Positions 30,571 through 43,564 of a stretch of 64,000 nt of DNA are shown piece after piece; position 1 is the first letter of the stretch; each line of letters starts with the position of its first letter. The notes beneath the pieces were generated by a model. It had not been told where the DNA came from and searched no databases. It saw nothing but the letters and a program-made list of their open reading frames with translations. This DNA comes from Mesorhizobium sp. AR10. Lineage in GTDB: Bacteria; Pseudomonadota; Alphaproteobacteria; Rhizobiales; Rhizobiaceae. Position numbers and translations under genes: made by a program. Location: assembly GCF_024746795.1 (NCBI RefSeq), contig NZ_CP080524.1:5434001-5498000 (forward strand). The letters are read 5' to 3'.

Positions 30571-32199
30571 TCAGCCAAGCCGGCCGAGAAACCAACCCAG
30601 CGGCGGCAGCGACAGCCCGTTTTCGTGCAAGACCGTGCCGGCGCTGCCAAGATCGATCACTTCTGCGTCAGCCAGATCTGGCGGCAACGGCAAGGTGGCC
30701 GGCTCGTCGGCGAAATTGAAGATGCAGAGCAGTGTCTCGCCGCCACCCTCACGGATGAAGGCAAGAACGTCGCCCTCGGCATCGAGAAAGCGGATGGAAC
30801 CACGGACCAGCGCCGGATGCGCCTTGCGCAACGCCAGCATCGCCCGGTAACCGGCGAGGACCGGCTTTATCTCACCGTTCTGGACATCGGCAGCGCGGGC
30901 GCGATGGCTTTCCGGTACCGGAAGCCACGGCTTGCCGGTGGAAAACCCGGCATTGTCGGCGCCTGCCTCCCAGACCATTGGTGTGCGGCAGCCATCCCTG
31001 CCCTTCACTCCCGGCCAGAACCGGATGCCGTAGGGATCGCGCAAATCCTCGAACCTCAACTCGGCCTCCTCCAGGCCGAGCTCCTCGCCCTGATAGAGAC
31101 AGATCGATCCACGCAGGCACGACAGCAGCGCGATCGAGAACCTTGCCACCGCGTCGGGATCGCCGCCGGGCCGCGTCCAGCGGCTCACATGCCGGACGAC
31201 GTCGTGGTTGGAAAACGCCCAACAGACCCAGCCATCGGCAACAGTCGTCTCGAAGGCCTCGACGCAGCCACGCACATGCGCCGCCGAGAATTGTGCACCG
31301 AGCAGGTCGAAGGTGTAGCACATATGGAGCTTGTCGCCGCCGGAGGTGTAGGCCGCGAGCGTCTGCAGCGAACGGCCTTCGTCACCAACCTCGCCGACGG
31401 CGGCGCGAGCCCCATACGCGTCGAGCAGCGCCCGGAACCGCCGGAGGAAATCAAGATTCTCCGGCTGCGTCTTGTCGAACAAATGTTCCTGGTAGAGGTA
31501 TGTGTTGGTTTCGGTGTTGGTGCCGGCAACGCTCGACGCCAATGGCGGATTGCTGCGCAGCCAGCGATCGTGAACATAGTAGTTGACCGTATCCAGCCGG
31601 AAGCCGTCGACACCGCGCTCGAGCCAGAACCGCACCGTTTCCAGCAGCGCGTCCTGGACCTCCTGATTGTGGAAGTTCAGATCCGGCTGCGAGGCAAGGA
31701 AGTTGTGCATGTAGTACTGTCTGCGGGTCGCATCCCATTCCCAGGCTGGGCCGCCGAAAATCGACAGCCAGTTGTTGGGCGCGTTGCCGTCGGGTTTCGT
31801 ATCGGCCCAGACATACCAGTCGGCTTTGGGGTTATCGCGGCTGGCGCGGCTTTCGACGAACCATTCATGCTTGTCCGACGAATGCGACAGGACCTGGTCA
31901 ATGATGATTTTCAGGCCGAGTCGGTGCGCCTCGGCCATCAGTGCGTCGAAATCCCCTAATGTGCCGAACATCGGATCGACGGCCTGATAGTCGGACACGT
32001 CGTAGCCCATATCGGCCATCGGCGACTTGAAGAAGGGCGACAGCCAGACGGCGTCGACGCCGAGCGAGGCGACATGCGCCAGACGGGTGGTGATGCCGCG
32101 CAGATCGCCGCTACCGTCGCCCGTGGTGTCCTGAAAGGAGCGCGGGTAGATCTGGTAAATGACGCAGCCGCGCCACCACTCGGCATTGCCTTCGGCCAT
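30571..32199 (-). CDS. GH13 alpha-glucosidase
   Basis: A 542-residue alpha-amylase-family enzyme. The N-terminus EWWRGCVIYQIYPRSFQD is typical of alpha-glucosidases and oligo-1,6-glucosidases. The nucleophile aspartate is in GVDGFRLDTVNYY, the acid/base glutamate in AAVGEVGDEG, and the third carboxylate in FSNHDVVRHV. It would release glucose from short maltodextrins made by the debranching enzyme. The start at 32199 overlaps the stop of glgX by one base (TAATG), so it is the last gene of the glycogen operon. The 53 codons open upstream overlap glgX and are not used. Confidence 0.88.
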   Translation of the reverse strand: MAEGNAEWWRGCVIYQIYPRSFQDTTGDGSGDLRGITTRLAHVASLGVDAVWLSPFFKSPMADMGYDVSDYQAVDPMFGTLGDFDALMAEAHRLGLKIIIDQVLSHSSDKHEWFVESRASRDNPKADWYVWADTKPDGNAPNNWLSIFGGPAWEWDATRRQYYMHNFLASQPDLNFHNQEVQDALLETVRFWLERGVDGFRLDTVNYYVHDRWLRSNPPLASSVAGTNTETNTYLYQEHLFDKTQPENLDFLRRFRALLDAYGARAAVGEVGDEGRSLQTLAAYTSGGDKLHMCYTFDLLGAQFSAAHVRGCVEAFETTVADGWVCWAFSNHDVVRHVSRWTRPGGDPDAVARFSIALLSCLRGSICLYQGEELGLEEAELRFEDLRDPYGIRFWPGVKGRDGCRTPMVWEAGADNAGFSTGKPWLPVPESHRARAADVQNGEIKPVLAGYRAMLALRKAHPALVRGSIRFLDAEGDVLAFIREGGGETLLCIFNFADEPATLPLPPDLADAEVIDLGSAGTVLHENGLSLPPLGWFLGRLG

Positions 32200-34228
32200 T
32201 ACAGCGTCTCCTTGGTGCCAGCCTGCCCGGCTTTGCGTTCGATCATCAAAATGACCGCTCGACCCGGCACGGGCCGTAAGATGTCCGCGGCCTCGCTCAG
32301 TGTTTCGAGGGCCGCCATCCATTGAAATCCGTCGCGCGCTGGCAGCGTGAAGACACACGCCCGGCGATCGCCATTGATGATGACGGCTAGACGACCATTC
32401 CCCTCGCCGCCGAGCACCATGACCAGACGGTGCCGCTCCGGATCGTGCCAGCCCGCTTCATCGAGCGGCGCGCCGGTTTCGGTCAGCCAGGCAACGTCCG
32501 GTATGTCCGAGCCAACCGGCGGCTCGCCGCTCAGAAAGCGCGTATCGGAAAGCGCAGGGGCGGCACGACGCATCGTGGCGAGCGCAAACGCATGGCCTTC
32601 CAGCACTTGATCGCGTCCGGCCCAATCGAGCCAGGTGATCTCATTGTCCTGCGGATAAGCGTTGTTGTTGCCGCGCTGGGTGCGGCCGAATTCGTCGCCG
32701 GCGGTCAGCATGATGGTGCCGCGCGAGGCAAACAGCGTCGCCAGCAGCGCGCGCTGGTCGTGATGGCGAGCCTCGGCGACCGCCGCGCCGGCGTCGCCTT
32801 CGGCGCCGTTGTTCCACGACAGGTTCTCATTGTGGCCGTCGCGATTGTGCTCGCCATTGGCCTGATTGTGCTTGCGCTCGTAGGCAACGATATCGGCCAG
32901 CGTCATGCCGTCATGGGCAGCGATGAAATTGACCGAGCGGCTGGTCTGCTGGTCACCTTTGGAGAACACATCGGACGAGCCGGCCAGCCGCGTCGCCAAC
33001 GCGCCGACCATGCCGCGATCGCCGCGCCAGAAGCGGCGGATGTCGTCGCGATATTTGTCGTTCCACTCGAGCAAGGGAGGGCGAAAATTGCCGAGCTGAT
33101 AACCGTCCGGCCCGATGTCCCAGGGCTCGGCGATCAGCACGCGGTCAGCCAGCAACGGATCGTCATGCATGGCGCGCAGCAGCGGCGCGTCGGGGTCGAA
33201 CACGCCCTCGACGCGGCCGAGAATGGGCGCGAGATCAAAGCGGAAACCATCGATGCCGGCATGGCGGACAAAATGGCGAAACGTGTCGAGGATCATTTCC
33301 CCGACCACCGGATGGTCGCAAGCAACCGTGTTGCCGGTGCCGGTGTCATTGACCAGCCTGTTGTCAGCCTCGTGCCGGTAGTAGGCGCGGTTGTCGAGCC
33401 CACGCAGCGACAGCGTCGGCCCAAGCCTGTCGCTTTCGCCGGTGTGGTTGAAGACAAGGTCGAGGATGGTGCCGATGCCGGCGGCGCGCAATGCGGCGAC
33501 CGTATCGCGCAATTCCGCCAGACCGCCGGGTGCCAGCCGCGGATCGAGCGCCATGAAGGTGACGGGATTGTAGCCCCAGGCGTTGCGCAGCCCGAGCGGC
33601 GGCAGATGCCGTTCGTCGATCGACGCCGTCACCGGCATTAGTTCCACCGCTCCGACGCCTAGTTTCTTCAGGTGCTCGATGACGGCCGGATGAGCCAGGG
33701 CGGCAATCGTGCCACGCTGCTTCTCGGGAATTTCCGGATGCAGCATGGTGAAGGCCCGCACCGGCACTTCATAGATGAGACCGCCCGGCTGAAACAGCGG
33801 TGCCGAGGCCGGCAGCGGCTTCGGCAAGGCGGCGGCAATCGCCTTTGGCATCAGCGGGGCGGTGTCGGGTCCCTCGCGCCGGCGCTGCGTTAGCCGCCAG
33901 TCATAGGCGTAGGGCCTGTCGATCTCGACGGCATAAGGATCGGTCAGCAGCTTGTCGGGGTCGAACCAGAGTCCGCGCTCCGGCACATAGTCGCCATCGG
34001 CGCGAAAGCCGTATCTCGTGCCGGCAGCGAGACCGGCGACGAAAAGCGCGTGAACGCCCTCGCCTTCCGGCTCAAGTTCAAGCCGGTCGATCTCCCGGTT
34101 CCCCTGCTCGTCGAAGATCGAGACCCAGAGCCGGCGCGCGGCTTGCGACCATGCAGCAAAGCGAACGCCGCCTTGCCCGACAAGTCCACCAAATCGCGGC
34201 CAAGTATCGGCCGGCATCCCAAATTCCA

Positions 34229-34229
<1 letters not shown>
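32199..34229 (-). CDS. glgX: Glycogen debranching enzyme
   Basis: A 676-residue isoamylase-type GH13 enzyme that removes alpha-1,6 branches from phosphorylase-limited glycogen. The N-terminal CBM48-like part contains GGVRFAAWSQAARRLWVSI. Conserved blocks are LDLVFNHTGESDR, IDGFRFDLAPILG (nucleophile), LIAEPWDIGPDGYQLGNF (acid/base) and SVNFIAAHDGMTLAD. The motif NPVT-like YNPVTFMALDPR is present. The start ATG overlaps the last base region of the phosphoglucomutase stop, giving tight coupling. Slightly shorter than many GlgX proteins. Confidence 0.92.
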
Positions 34230-35860
<1,631 letters not shown>

Positions 35861-37306
35861 TCAGGCAGCCCTTTTCGAAAGCAGCAAGCGATAGAGTTCA
35901 ACATATTTTTCAGCACTTCGGTCCCAAGACACATCGGCCTTCATGCCTTGCCGCTGCATCGACGTCCAGACCGTCGGGTTGGCGTGCGCCTCCACCAGCC
36001 GGCGGATGGCGTGCAGGAAGGCGCCGGCATTGGCGGGCGCGAACTGGAAGCCGGTTGCCACGCCGGCCGAAACGGCAGCCTCATTGGCGTCGATGACTGT
36101 GTCTGCCAGGCCGCCGGTGCGGGCGACGACCGGCACGCAGCCATAGCGCAGGCCGTAAAGCTGCGTCAGCCCGCAAGGCTCGAAACGCGACGGGATAATG
36201 ATGGCGTCGCAGCCGCCCTGCATGGTGTGGGAAAGCCCTTCATCATAGCCGACGACGACCCCGATGCGGCCGCGATGGCGGGCGGCCGCGGCAAGCAGTG
36301 CGCCTTCGAGCCCGGCGTCGCCGGAGCCGAGGATCGCCAGCCGTGCCCCGGCGGCGACAATGCCGTCGACGACCGTCGCCAATATGTCCATGCCCTTTTG
36401 CCACGTCAGCCGGCTGACGACGCAGACGATCGGACTGTCGTCGCGGTCGAGGCTGAAACGATCCTCGACGGCGGCCCGGTTTGGCGCACGCGCCTTCAGT
36501 GTCTTGGCGCTGTAGCTGGAAACCAGATGCTTGTCGGTTTCCGGGTTCCAGATGTCGGTGTCGATGCCGTTGACGATGCCAAAGAGATCGGTGGAGCGCA
36601 TGTTGATGAGGCCATCAAGGCCCATGCCGAATTCCGCCGCGCGGATTTCCTGGGCATAGGTCGGGCTGACCGTGGTGATCGCCCAGGCAGCCTGCAGGCC
36701 GGCCTTGAGGAAGCCGACGCCGCCATAATATTCGACGCCGTCGAGCGCCATCGCCACCGCCGGCAGGCCAAGCTCGCCAAAGATGCCGGCGCCGAACTGG
36801 CCCTGGAAGGCGAGGTTGTGGACGGTGATCATCGAAGGGATACCGACCGCCTTGCCATAACGCATATAGGCCAGCGTCATCGCCGACTGCCAGTCATGGG
36901 CATGGACGAGATCCGGCTGGTAGCCGGAGATGGCGCCGCCGGCTATGTCGCCGCCGACCTGGCTCAAGGCCGCGAAACGCCGCCAGTTGTCCGGCCAGTC
37001 GGCGCCGGCAGCATTGCCATAGGGGCCGCCGGGACGGTCGAACAGATGCGGCGCGTCGAGCACGAACAGGTCGAGCCCGGCGATCTCAACGGCATGGACC
37101 GAGGCCTTGCCACCCTGCAGCAGCGGGTACTGGTGAACCGCCTTCTTTTTCTTGAAGGCATCCATCACTGTGGGAAAGCCGGGGATGAGCGTGCGCATGG
37201 TCACGCCCTTGGCCGCCAAGGCGATGGGTAACGCCCCGGTTACGTCGGCCAGCCCGCCAGTCTTGATCAGCGGGAAGATCTCGGGCGTGACCGACAGAAC
37301 CTGCAT
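35861..37306 (-). CDS. glgA: Glycogen synthase (ADP-glucose)
   Basis: A 481-residue GT5 enzyme that adds glucose from ADP-glucose to the growing chain. The ADP-glucose site is [14 protein letters not shown] near residue 15. The C-terminal acceptor half has [10 protein letters not shown] and [18 protein letters not shown], the latter carrying the family glutamate. It starts 26 bp after glgC. Confidence 0.95.
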   Translation of the reverse strand: MQVLSVTPEIFPLIKTGGLADVTGALPIALAAKGVTMRTLIPGFPTVMDAFKKKKAVHQYPLLQGGKASVHAVEIAGLDLFVLDAPHLFDRPGGPYGNAAGADWPDNWRRFAALSQVGGDIAGGAISGYQPDLVHAHDWQSAMTLAYMRYGKAVGIPSMITVHNLAFQGQFGAGIFGELGLPAVAMALDGVEYYGGVGFLKAGLQAAWAITTVSPTYAQEIRAAEFGMGLDGLINMRSTDLFGIVNGIDTDIWNPETDKHLVSSYSAKTLKARAPNRAAVEDRFSLDRDDSPIVCVVSRLTWQKGMDILATVVDGIVAAGARLAILGSGDAGLEGALLAAAARHRGRIGVVVGYDEGLSHTMQGGCDAIIIPSRFEPCGLTQLYGLRYGCVPVVARTGGLADTVIDANEAAVSAGVATGFQFAPANAGAFLHAIRRLVEAHANPTVWTSMQRQGMKADVSWDRSAEKYVELYRLLLSKRAA

Positions 37307-37332
37307 GCGCCTACAATCCCACCCTGTCTGTT

Positions 37333-38598
37333 CTACAATTTCAATTTGTCGATCATGTCCTGCGTGACAAGGCAGATGCCTTTTTCCGAAACGCGGAAGC
37401 GCTTGGCGTCGAGGATGGGATCCTCACCGACCACCAGCCCCTCCGGTATCCTTACGCCATGATCGATCACCACGCGCTTCAACTTTGCGTTCCGGCCGAC
37501 ATGGACGTCGGGCAGCATGACGACTTCTTCCAGCGTCGAATAGGAATTGATGCGCGCGCCGGTGAAGATGAGGCTTTTCTTCAGCGAAGCCCCGGAGACA
37601 ATGCAATCGCCTGAGACCAGCGACGACACGGCCGAACCACGGCGGCCATCCTCGTCATGCACGAATTTTGCCGGTGGCTTCAACTCGGCGTAGGTCCAGA
37701 TCGGCCAGTCGCGGTCGTAGAGGTCGAGTTCCGGGGTGATGTCGGTCAAATCGATATTGGCTTCCCAATAGGCGTCGACGGTTCCGACATCGCGCCAATA
37801 GGCCTCGTTCTCGGCCGTCGAGCGGACACAGGATTTGGCGAAGCGATGGGCGATCGCCTTACCGTGTTCGACGATGTAGGGGATGATGTCCTTGCCGAAG
37901 TCGCGGCTTGAATCGGGCGCTGCCGCATCGCGGCGCAGTTGCTCCATCAGGAACTTGGTCTTGAACACATAGATGCCCATCGAGGCCAGGGCGAACTCCG
38001 GCTTGTCGGGAATGCCTGGCGGATCGGCCGGCTTTTCGACGAAGGCGATGATGTTGTCCTTCTGGTCGACATGCATGACGCCGAAGCCGGTTGCTTCCAT
38101 GCGCGGCACTTCGAGGCAGCCGACGGTGACGTCGGCATTGGCGTCGACGTGCTGGCGAAGCATCAGCTCATAGTCCATCTTGTAGATGTGATCGCCGGCG
38201 AGGATCACCATGTATTCGGGCCCGTGGGCCTCGATGATGTCGATGTTCTGGTACACGGCATCGGCCGTGCCCTCATACCACTGCGTCTCCGACACGCGCT
38301 GGCTGGCCGGCAGGATGTCGAAGCTTTCGTTTCGCTCGGGACGCAGGAAGTTCCAGCCGCGCTGCAGATGGCGGATCAGCGAATGCGCCTTGTACTGGGT
38401 GGCGACGCCGAGGCGACGAATGCCGGAATTGAGGGCGTTGGAGAGCGCGAAATCGATGATGCGCGTCTTGCCGCCGAAATAGACCGCAGGCTTGGCACGG
38501 CGGTCGGTCAATTCCTTGAGGCGGCTGCCGCGGCCGCCGGCCAACACATAGGCCATGGCGTCGCGGGCCAGCGGCTGGGTTCGTTTTGTTTGTGCCAT
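37333..38598 (-). CDS. glgC: Glucose-1-phosphate adenylyltransferase
   Basis: A 421-residue enzyme making ADP-glucose, the committed step of glycogen synthesis. The nucleotide loop is [19 protein letters not shown]; the allosteric and substrate lysine region is [19 protein letters not shown]. The C-terminal left-handed beta-helix begins about residue 300. Bacterial GlgC is usually activated by a glycolytic intermediate. GGGAGGG sits seven bases before the ATG. The gene lies 35 bp after glgB. Confidence 0.95.
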   Translation of the reverse strand: MAQTKRTQPLARDAMAYVLAGGRGSRLKELTDRRAKPAVYFGGKTRIIDFALSNALNSGIRRLGVATQYKAHSLIRHLQRGWNFLRPERNESFDILPASQRVSETQWYEGTADAVYQNIDIIEAHGPEYMVILAGDHIYKMDYELMLRQHVDANADVTVGCLEVPRMEATGFGVMHVDQKDNIIAFVEKPADPPGIPDKPEFALASMGIYVFKTKFLMEQLRRDAAAPDSSRDFGKDIIPYIVEHGKAIAHRFAKSCVRSTAENEAYWRDVGTVDAYWEANIDLTDITPELDLYDRDWPIWTYAELKPPAKFVHDEDGRRGSAVSSLVSGDCIVSGASLKKSLIFTGARINSYSTLEEVVMLPDVHVGRNAKLKRVVIDHGVRIPEGLVVGEDPILDAKRFRVSEKGICLVTQDMIDKLKL

Positions 38599-38633
38599 TT
38601 TTACCCTCCCAAGTTACTCAGTCCGGACATCGC

Positions 38634-40847
38634 TCATTCCGGAACAAATTCGAGCATGATCGTCGACAGCGGCGGCAAAAGCATCGTCACTGAGATGCCT
38701 CCTCCTTCCGCCTGAGCCTCGACGACACCACCGTTGCCTTTGCCAGAGCCGCCATAGTCGGCGGCGTCCGTGTTGATGATCTCGCGCCATTTGCCTTTCT
38801 GCGGCAACGGCACGCGGTAATTGTCGCGCGGTACCGGCGTGAAGTTGGAAATGACGGCGACCGGGTTGCCACCCGGCGCGGTGCGCAGCCAGGCAAACAC
38901 CGAGTTGGCGCTGTCGTCGACGATCAACCAGGAAAAACCATCCGGCTCGCAGTCGCGCGCATGCAGCGCCGGGCGCGAGCGGTAGAGATAGTTGAGGTCA
39001 CGCACCGTTTGCCAGACGCCGCGGTGAAGCCGGAAGTCGAGCAGGTTCCAGTCGAGCGCGCGCGCCTCGCTCCATTCGCGGCGCTGGGCGAACTCCTGTC
39101 CCATGAACAACAGCTTCTTGCCGGGATAGCCCCACATGAAGGCGTAGTAGGCGCGCAGCGTGGCAAACTTCTGCCAGTCGTCGCCGGCCATCTTGCCGAG
39201 CAGCGTGCCCTTGCCGTGCACGACCTCGTCATGGGAAAGCGGCAGCACGAAATTCTCGGAGAAGGCGTAGGTCAGGCCGAAGGTGATGTCGTTGTGGTGA
39301 TGCTTGCGAAAGATCGGCTCCTTGGCAAAGTACTCCAGCGTGTCGTGCATGAAGCCCATGTTCCACTTGAAGCCGAAACCCAGCCCGCCCTCATGCACCG
39401 GCTGCGACACCTTTGGCCATGAGGTCGATTCCTCGGCAATCGTCATCACGCCCGGATGATGGCCGTAGACCTCCTTGTTCATCTTCTGCAGGAAGCTGAC
39501 CGCCTCGAGGTTTTCGCGCCCGCCCTTCTCGTTGGGGATCCATTCGCCGGCCTTGCGCGAATAATCGAGGTAGAGCATCGAGGCGACCGCATCGACGCGC
39601 AAACCGTCGACATGGTATTTCTCGGCCCAGAATAGCGCATTGTTGACGAGGAACGAGATGACCTCGCGGCGGCCGAAATTGTAGATCGCCGTGTTCCAGT
39701 CGGGATGGAAGCCCTTGCGCGGGTCGGCATGTTCATAGAGCGCGGTGCCGTCGAAATTGGCCAGGCCATGCGCATCGACCGGGAAATGCGCCGGCACCCA
39801 GTCGAGGATGACGCCAACGCCGGCGCGGTGGGCGCCGTCGACGAAACGGGCAAAACCGTCGGGATCGCCGAAGCGGGCCGATGGCGCATAGAGGCCGGTC
39901 GTCTGATAGCCCCAGGACGGATCATAGGGGTGTTCGGAGATCGGCATGAATTCGATATGGGTGAAACCCGTTTCGATCACATAGGGGATCAACTGATCGG
40001 CGAGTTCATCCCAGGACAGGAAGCTGCCGTCGTCGCGAAGCTGCCAGGAGCCGGCATGGACCTCGTAGATCGACACCGCTTCGCGCCTGTGGTCGGCGGT
40101 GCGCCAGAAATTCCGGTGCGCCTCGTCGCCCCATTCATGCGCCGGCGGCACCGCCGTCACCGACGCGGTGGCCGGGCGCAGTTCGGACTTGAAGGCAAAC
40201 GGGTCGGCCTTGAGCGGTAGCCTGACGCCATCGGGTCCGATGATCTCGTATTTGTAGGGTCGGCCGGCACCGATATCGGGAATGAACAGCTCCCAGATGC
40301 CGGTGTCGCGGCGGTCGCGCATCGTGTGCCGGCGACCGTCCCACTCGTTGAAGTCGCCGACCACCGACACCCGCTTTGCATTGGGCGCCCAGACGGCGAA
40401 GTTCACGCCAGACGCACCCTCATGATCGATGAGATGCGCGCCGAGCTTGTCGAACAGCCTGAGATGCGAACCTTGTGCGATGTAATAATCGTCCAGCGGA
40501 CCAAGCACCGGGCCGAACGAATAGGGATCGGTCAGCCACCAGTTGCCGCCGGCATTGCGCGCATGATAGCGCAGCGGCTGGCGCTTTCTGAGCGACAGCC
40601 TGCCCTCGAAGAAGCCGCCATCGTCACGCCTGGGAAGTTCACCGGCATTCTTGCCGGTCAGCGTATAGGCCGTGACGTATTCGGCATGAGGGACGAAACA
40701 GCGGGCGACAAAGCCCTTGCCCGCCTCGTGCACACCGAGAACTGCAAAGGGATCGCCATGCGTGCCGGCGACAATCGCCGCAACATCGCTGGCTGGCGCC
40801 AGTCCGTCCGGCCCGCTTGTCGTCGCGGTCGCGCGCGGCTTCCTCAT
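38634..40847 (-). CDS. glgB: 1,4-alpha-glucan branching enzyme
   Basis: A 737-residue GH13 protein that introduces alpha-1,6 branches. The N-terminal CBM48 region includes GVNFAVWAPNAKRVSVVGDF. The catalytic aspartate is in VDGLRVDAVASMLYLDYSR, the glutamate in VMTIAEESTSWP, and the third carboxylate in PLSHDEVVHGKGTLL. The ATG at 40847 has GGGAGGG about 12 bases upstream; a GTG eight codons further upstream is also possible. A gap of 122 bp separates it from glgP, in which a second promoter could sit. Confidence 0.95.
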   Translation of the reverse strand: MRKPRATATTSGPDGLAPASDVAAIVAGTHGDPFAVLGVHEAGKGFVARCFVPHAEYVTAYTLTGKNAGELPRRDDGGFFEGRLSLRKRQPLRYHARNAGGNWWLTDPYSFGPVLGPLDDYYIAQGSHLRLFDKLGAHLIDHEGASGVNFAVWAPNAKRVSVVGDFNEWDGRRHTMRDRRDTGIWELFIPDIGAGRPYKYEIIGPDGVRLPLKADPFAFKSELRPATASVTAVPPAHEWGDEAHRNFWRTADHRREAVSIYEVHAGSWQLRDDGSFLSWDELADQLIPYVIETGFTHIEFMPISEHPYDPSWGYQTTGLYAPSARFGDPDGFARFVDGAHRAGVGVILDWVPAHFPVDAHGLANFDGTALYEHADPRKGFHPDWNTAIYNFGRREVISFLVNNALFWAEKYHVDGLRVDAVASMLYLDYSRKAGEWIPNEKGGRENLEAVSFLQKMNKEVYGHHPGVMTIAEESTSWPKVSQPVHEGGLGFGFKWNMGFMHDTLEYFAKEPIFRKHHHNDITFGLTYAFSENFVLPLSHDEVVHGKGTLLGKMAGDDWQKFATLRAYYAFMWGYPGKKLLFMGQEFAQRREWSEARALDWNLLDFRLHRGVWQTVRDLNYLYRSRPALHARDCEPDGFSWLIVDDSANSVFAWLRTAPGGNPVAVISNFTPVPRDNYRVPLPQKGKWREIINTDAADYGGSGKGNGGVVEAQAEGGGISVTMLLPPLSTIMLEFVPE

Positions 40848-40969
40848 CAGGCAGTGACCCTCCCTGGGCACTAAATCTTTTGTTTTTGTGCATGCCGTTG
40901 CCCAAAACCGCTAGGCGCTTTTGGGCGACATGCACCGGACCACATTGTTCGTGGCCTCATGCAAGCATA

Positions 40970-43432
40970 TCAGACGGGCACGTTCCAGATTTCTTTCGCA
41001 TATTGGCGGATCGTACGATCGGAAGAGAACCAGCCGACGCGTGCGACATTGCGGATCGCTCTCGCGTACCAGTCGGGACTGTTGCGCCAGACGGCGTCGA
41101 CGTCGCGCTGGGCGGCGGCGTAGGCATCGAAATCGGCCGCGACCATGAACCAGTCGCTCTGATAGAGACCGTTGATCAGCTCGCGGTAGCGTTCCGGATC
41201 GTCCGGCGAGAAGACGCCCGACGAAACCGCCGCCACCGCTTGCGCCAGTTCGGGCGATGCTTCGACTACTGCGCGTGGATCGTAGCCATTGTTGCGCCGC
41301 TCGGCGACCTCTTCCGTGGTCAGGCCGAAGATGAAGATGTTGTCGTCGCCGACACACTCCTTGATCTCGACATTGGCGCCGTCGAGCGTTCCGATGGTCA
41401 GCGCGCCGTTCAGCGCGAACTTCATGTTGCCGGTGCCCGACGCTTCCATGCCGGCGGTCGATATCTGCTCCGACAGATCAGCGGCCGGCATCATGATTTC
41501 GGCCAGGCTGACATTGTAGTTCGGCAGGAACACCACTTTCAGCAAGCCGCGTACGGCCGGGTCGCGGTTGATGACCTTGGCGACGTCGTTGGCGAGTTTG
41601 ATGATCAGCTTGGCGTTGTGATAGCTGGGCGCCGCCTTGCCGCCGAAGAATTTTACGCGAGGCATCCAGTCGCGCTCCGGATGCGAGCGGATCTGGTCGT
41701 AGAGCGCGATCGCTTCGAGGATGTTCAGCAGCTGGCGCTTGTATTCGTGGATACGCTTGATCTGGATGTCGAACAGCGCCGAGGGATCGAGCTTGATGCC
41801 AAGCCGGTCTGCGACGAGATTGGCCAACCGCGCCTTGTTGGCCCGCTTGACGGCCGCGAACTTGTCGCGGAAGGCGGCGTCACCGGCAAAGGCGTCGAGC
41901 CCCTTGATCGCATCGATATCATCGAGGAAGCGGTCGCCGATCGCCTCGCGGGTCAGTGCGGTGAGGCCTGGATTGCACTGGATCAGCCAGCGCCGCGGCG
42001 TGATGCCGTTGGTCTTGTTGTTGATGCGGTCGGGGTAGAGCTTGTGAAGGTCGGCAAACACCGTCTGCTTCATCAATTCGGTATGGAGCGCCGAGACGCC
42101 GTTGATCGAGTGCGAGCCGACGAAGGCCAGATTGCCCATGCGCACCCGACGGTCACTGTCTTCCTGGATCAGCGAGATGCGGCTGATCTGCTCGTCCGAG
42201 AACTGGTCAGACGCGCGCGCCTCCAGCAGCACCTCGGCGTTGATGGCGTAGACGATCTGCATGTGGCGCGGCAACAGCCGCTCGAACAAAGGCACCGGCC
42301 AGCTTTCCAGCGCTTCTGGAAGCAGTGTGTGGTTGGTGTAGCCGAAGGTGCGCTTGGTGATGCTCCAGGCGAGGTCGAAATCCATGCCATGGACATCCAT
42401 CAGCAGGCGCATCAGCTCGGGCACGGCGATGGCCGGGTGGGTGTCGTTGAGATGGATCGCCGCCTTGTCGGGCAGCGACTCCAGATCGCCATACTGGCTG
42501 AGATGGCGCTGGACGATGTCCTGCAGCGACGCGGTGGAGAAGAAATATTCCTGCCGCAGCCGCAATTCCTGCCCGGCCTTGTGGGAATCGGCGGGGTAAA
42601 GCACGCGCGACAGGGCATCGGCCTTGTTGCTTTCGGCGAGCGCACCGATGTGGTCGCCGGCGTTGAACTTGTCGAGCAGGATCGGATCGATCGGCATGCC
42701 GGACCAGAGCCGCAGCGTGTTGACGCGGTTGCCCCGCCAGCCGACCACCGGCGTGTCGTAGGCGACGGCCAGGACATGTTCGGTCGGCTTCCACACGTGG
42801 CGCTCTAGCCGGCCGTCCTTAGATGTGATCGATTCCACCGAGCCGCCGAAGCCGACCTCGAAGGAGCGTTCGCGCCGCTCGAACTCCCAGGAATTGCCGT
42901 GCTCGAGCCAGGTCTCGGGCAGCTCGACCTGCCAGCCGTCGTGGATTTCCTGGCGGAACATGCCGTTGGCGTAGCGAATGCCGTAGCCATGAGCGGGAAT
43001 ATCGACGGTCGCCATGCTTTCCATGAAGCAGGCGGCGAGCCGGCCGAGGCCGCCATTGCCAAGGGCTGCGTCCGGTTCGAGCGCAGCAATGATGTCGAGG
43101 TCGACACCGAGAGACCGCAGCGCCTCGCGCATATTGTCCATCAGGCCGAGATTGGAGAAGGCATCGCGCATCAGCCGGCCGATGAGGAATTCGAGCGACA
43201 AATAGTAAACGCGCTTTTCCTGCTGGGCGTAGGCCTCTTGCGTCGCCTGCATCCAATGATCGACGATGCGGTCGCGCACGACCTTGATCGATGCGGTGAG
43301 CCAGTCATGCTGCGTCGCAACGCTGGTGCCCTTGCCGACCCTGTATTTGAGGGCCTTCAACACTTCTTCGGCGAGCGTCTTGGGATCGGGGTTTTCGAGA
43401 ATGGGGGCTTCGGATGTCATCGCGCGCGTCAT
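40970..43432 (-). CDS. glgP: Glycogen phosphorylase
   Basis: An 820-residue GT35 PLP enzyme that phosphorolyses alpha-1,4 bonds to release glucose-1-phosphate. The PLP lysine is in EASGTGNMKFALNGA, just ahead of IGTLDGANVEI. The early block SLEFLIGRLMRDAFSNLG and DAALGNGGLGRLAACFMES are characteristic. The start at 43432 (MTRAMTSEAPI) is preceded by GAGAGG; an ATG four codons later is also possible. It is the first gene of the glycogen operon. Confidence 0.95.
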   Translation of the reverse strand: MTRAMTSEAPILENPDPKTLAEEVLKALKYRVGKGTSVATQHDWLTASIKVVRDRIVDHWMQATQEAYAQQEKRVYYLSLEFLIGRLMRDAFSNLGLMDNMREALRSLGVDLDIIAALEPDAALGNGGLGRLAACFMESMATVDIPAHGYGIRYANGMFRQEIHDGWQVELPETWLEHGNSWEFERRERSFEVGFGGSVESITSKDGRLERHVWKPTEHVLAVAYDTPVVGWRGNRVNTLRLWSGMPIDPILLDKFNAGDHIGALAESNKADALSRVLYPADSHKAGQELRLRQEYFFSTASLQDIVQRHLSQYGDLESLPDKAAIHLNDTHPAIAVPELMRLLMDVHGMDFDLAWSITKRTFGYTNHTLLPEALESWPVPLFERLLPRHMQIVYAINAEVLLEARASDQFSDEQISRISLIQEDSDRRVRMGNLAFVGSHSINGVSALHTELMKQTVFADLHKLYPDRINNKTNGITPRRWLIQCNPGLTALTREAIGDRFLDDIDAIKGLDAFAGDAAFRDKFAAVKRANKARLANLVADRLGIKLDPSALFDIQIKRIHEYKRQLLNILEAIALYDQIRSHPERDWMPRVKFFGGKAAPSYHNAKLIIKLANDVAKVINRDPAVRGLLKVVFLPNYNVSLAEIMMPAADLSEQISTAGMEASGTGNMKFALNGALTIGTLDGANVEIKECVGDDNIFIFGLTTEEVAERRNNGYDPRAVVEASPELAQAVAAVSSGVFSPDDPERYRELINGLYQSDWFMVAADFDAYAAAQRDVDAVWRNSPDWYARAIRNVARVGWFSSDRTIRQYAKEIWNVPV

Positions 43433-43564
43433 GCTGCCTCTCGTGCGGTTGCCATGATCATACCGGCTTTCACCATTCCTCCCAGCCATGCTAGGCGATA
43501 TCACTATAAGTTCAATCGATTTAGATTGCGACGGAGCTGGCCTGCCCTGCGGCAATTTAACCCT

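Noticed and set aside
40817..42808. 663-codon open frame on the plus strand
   Set aside because: Shadow of glgP; no domain, no ribosome site, and composition typical of antisense frames.
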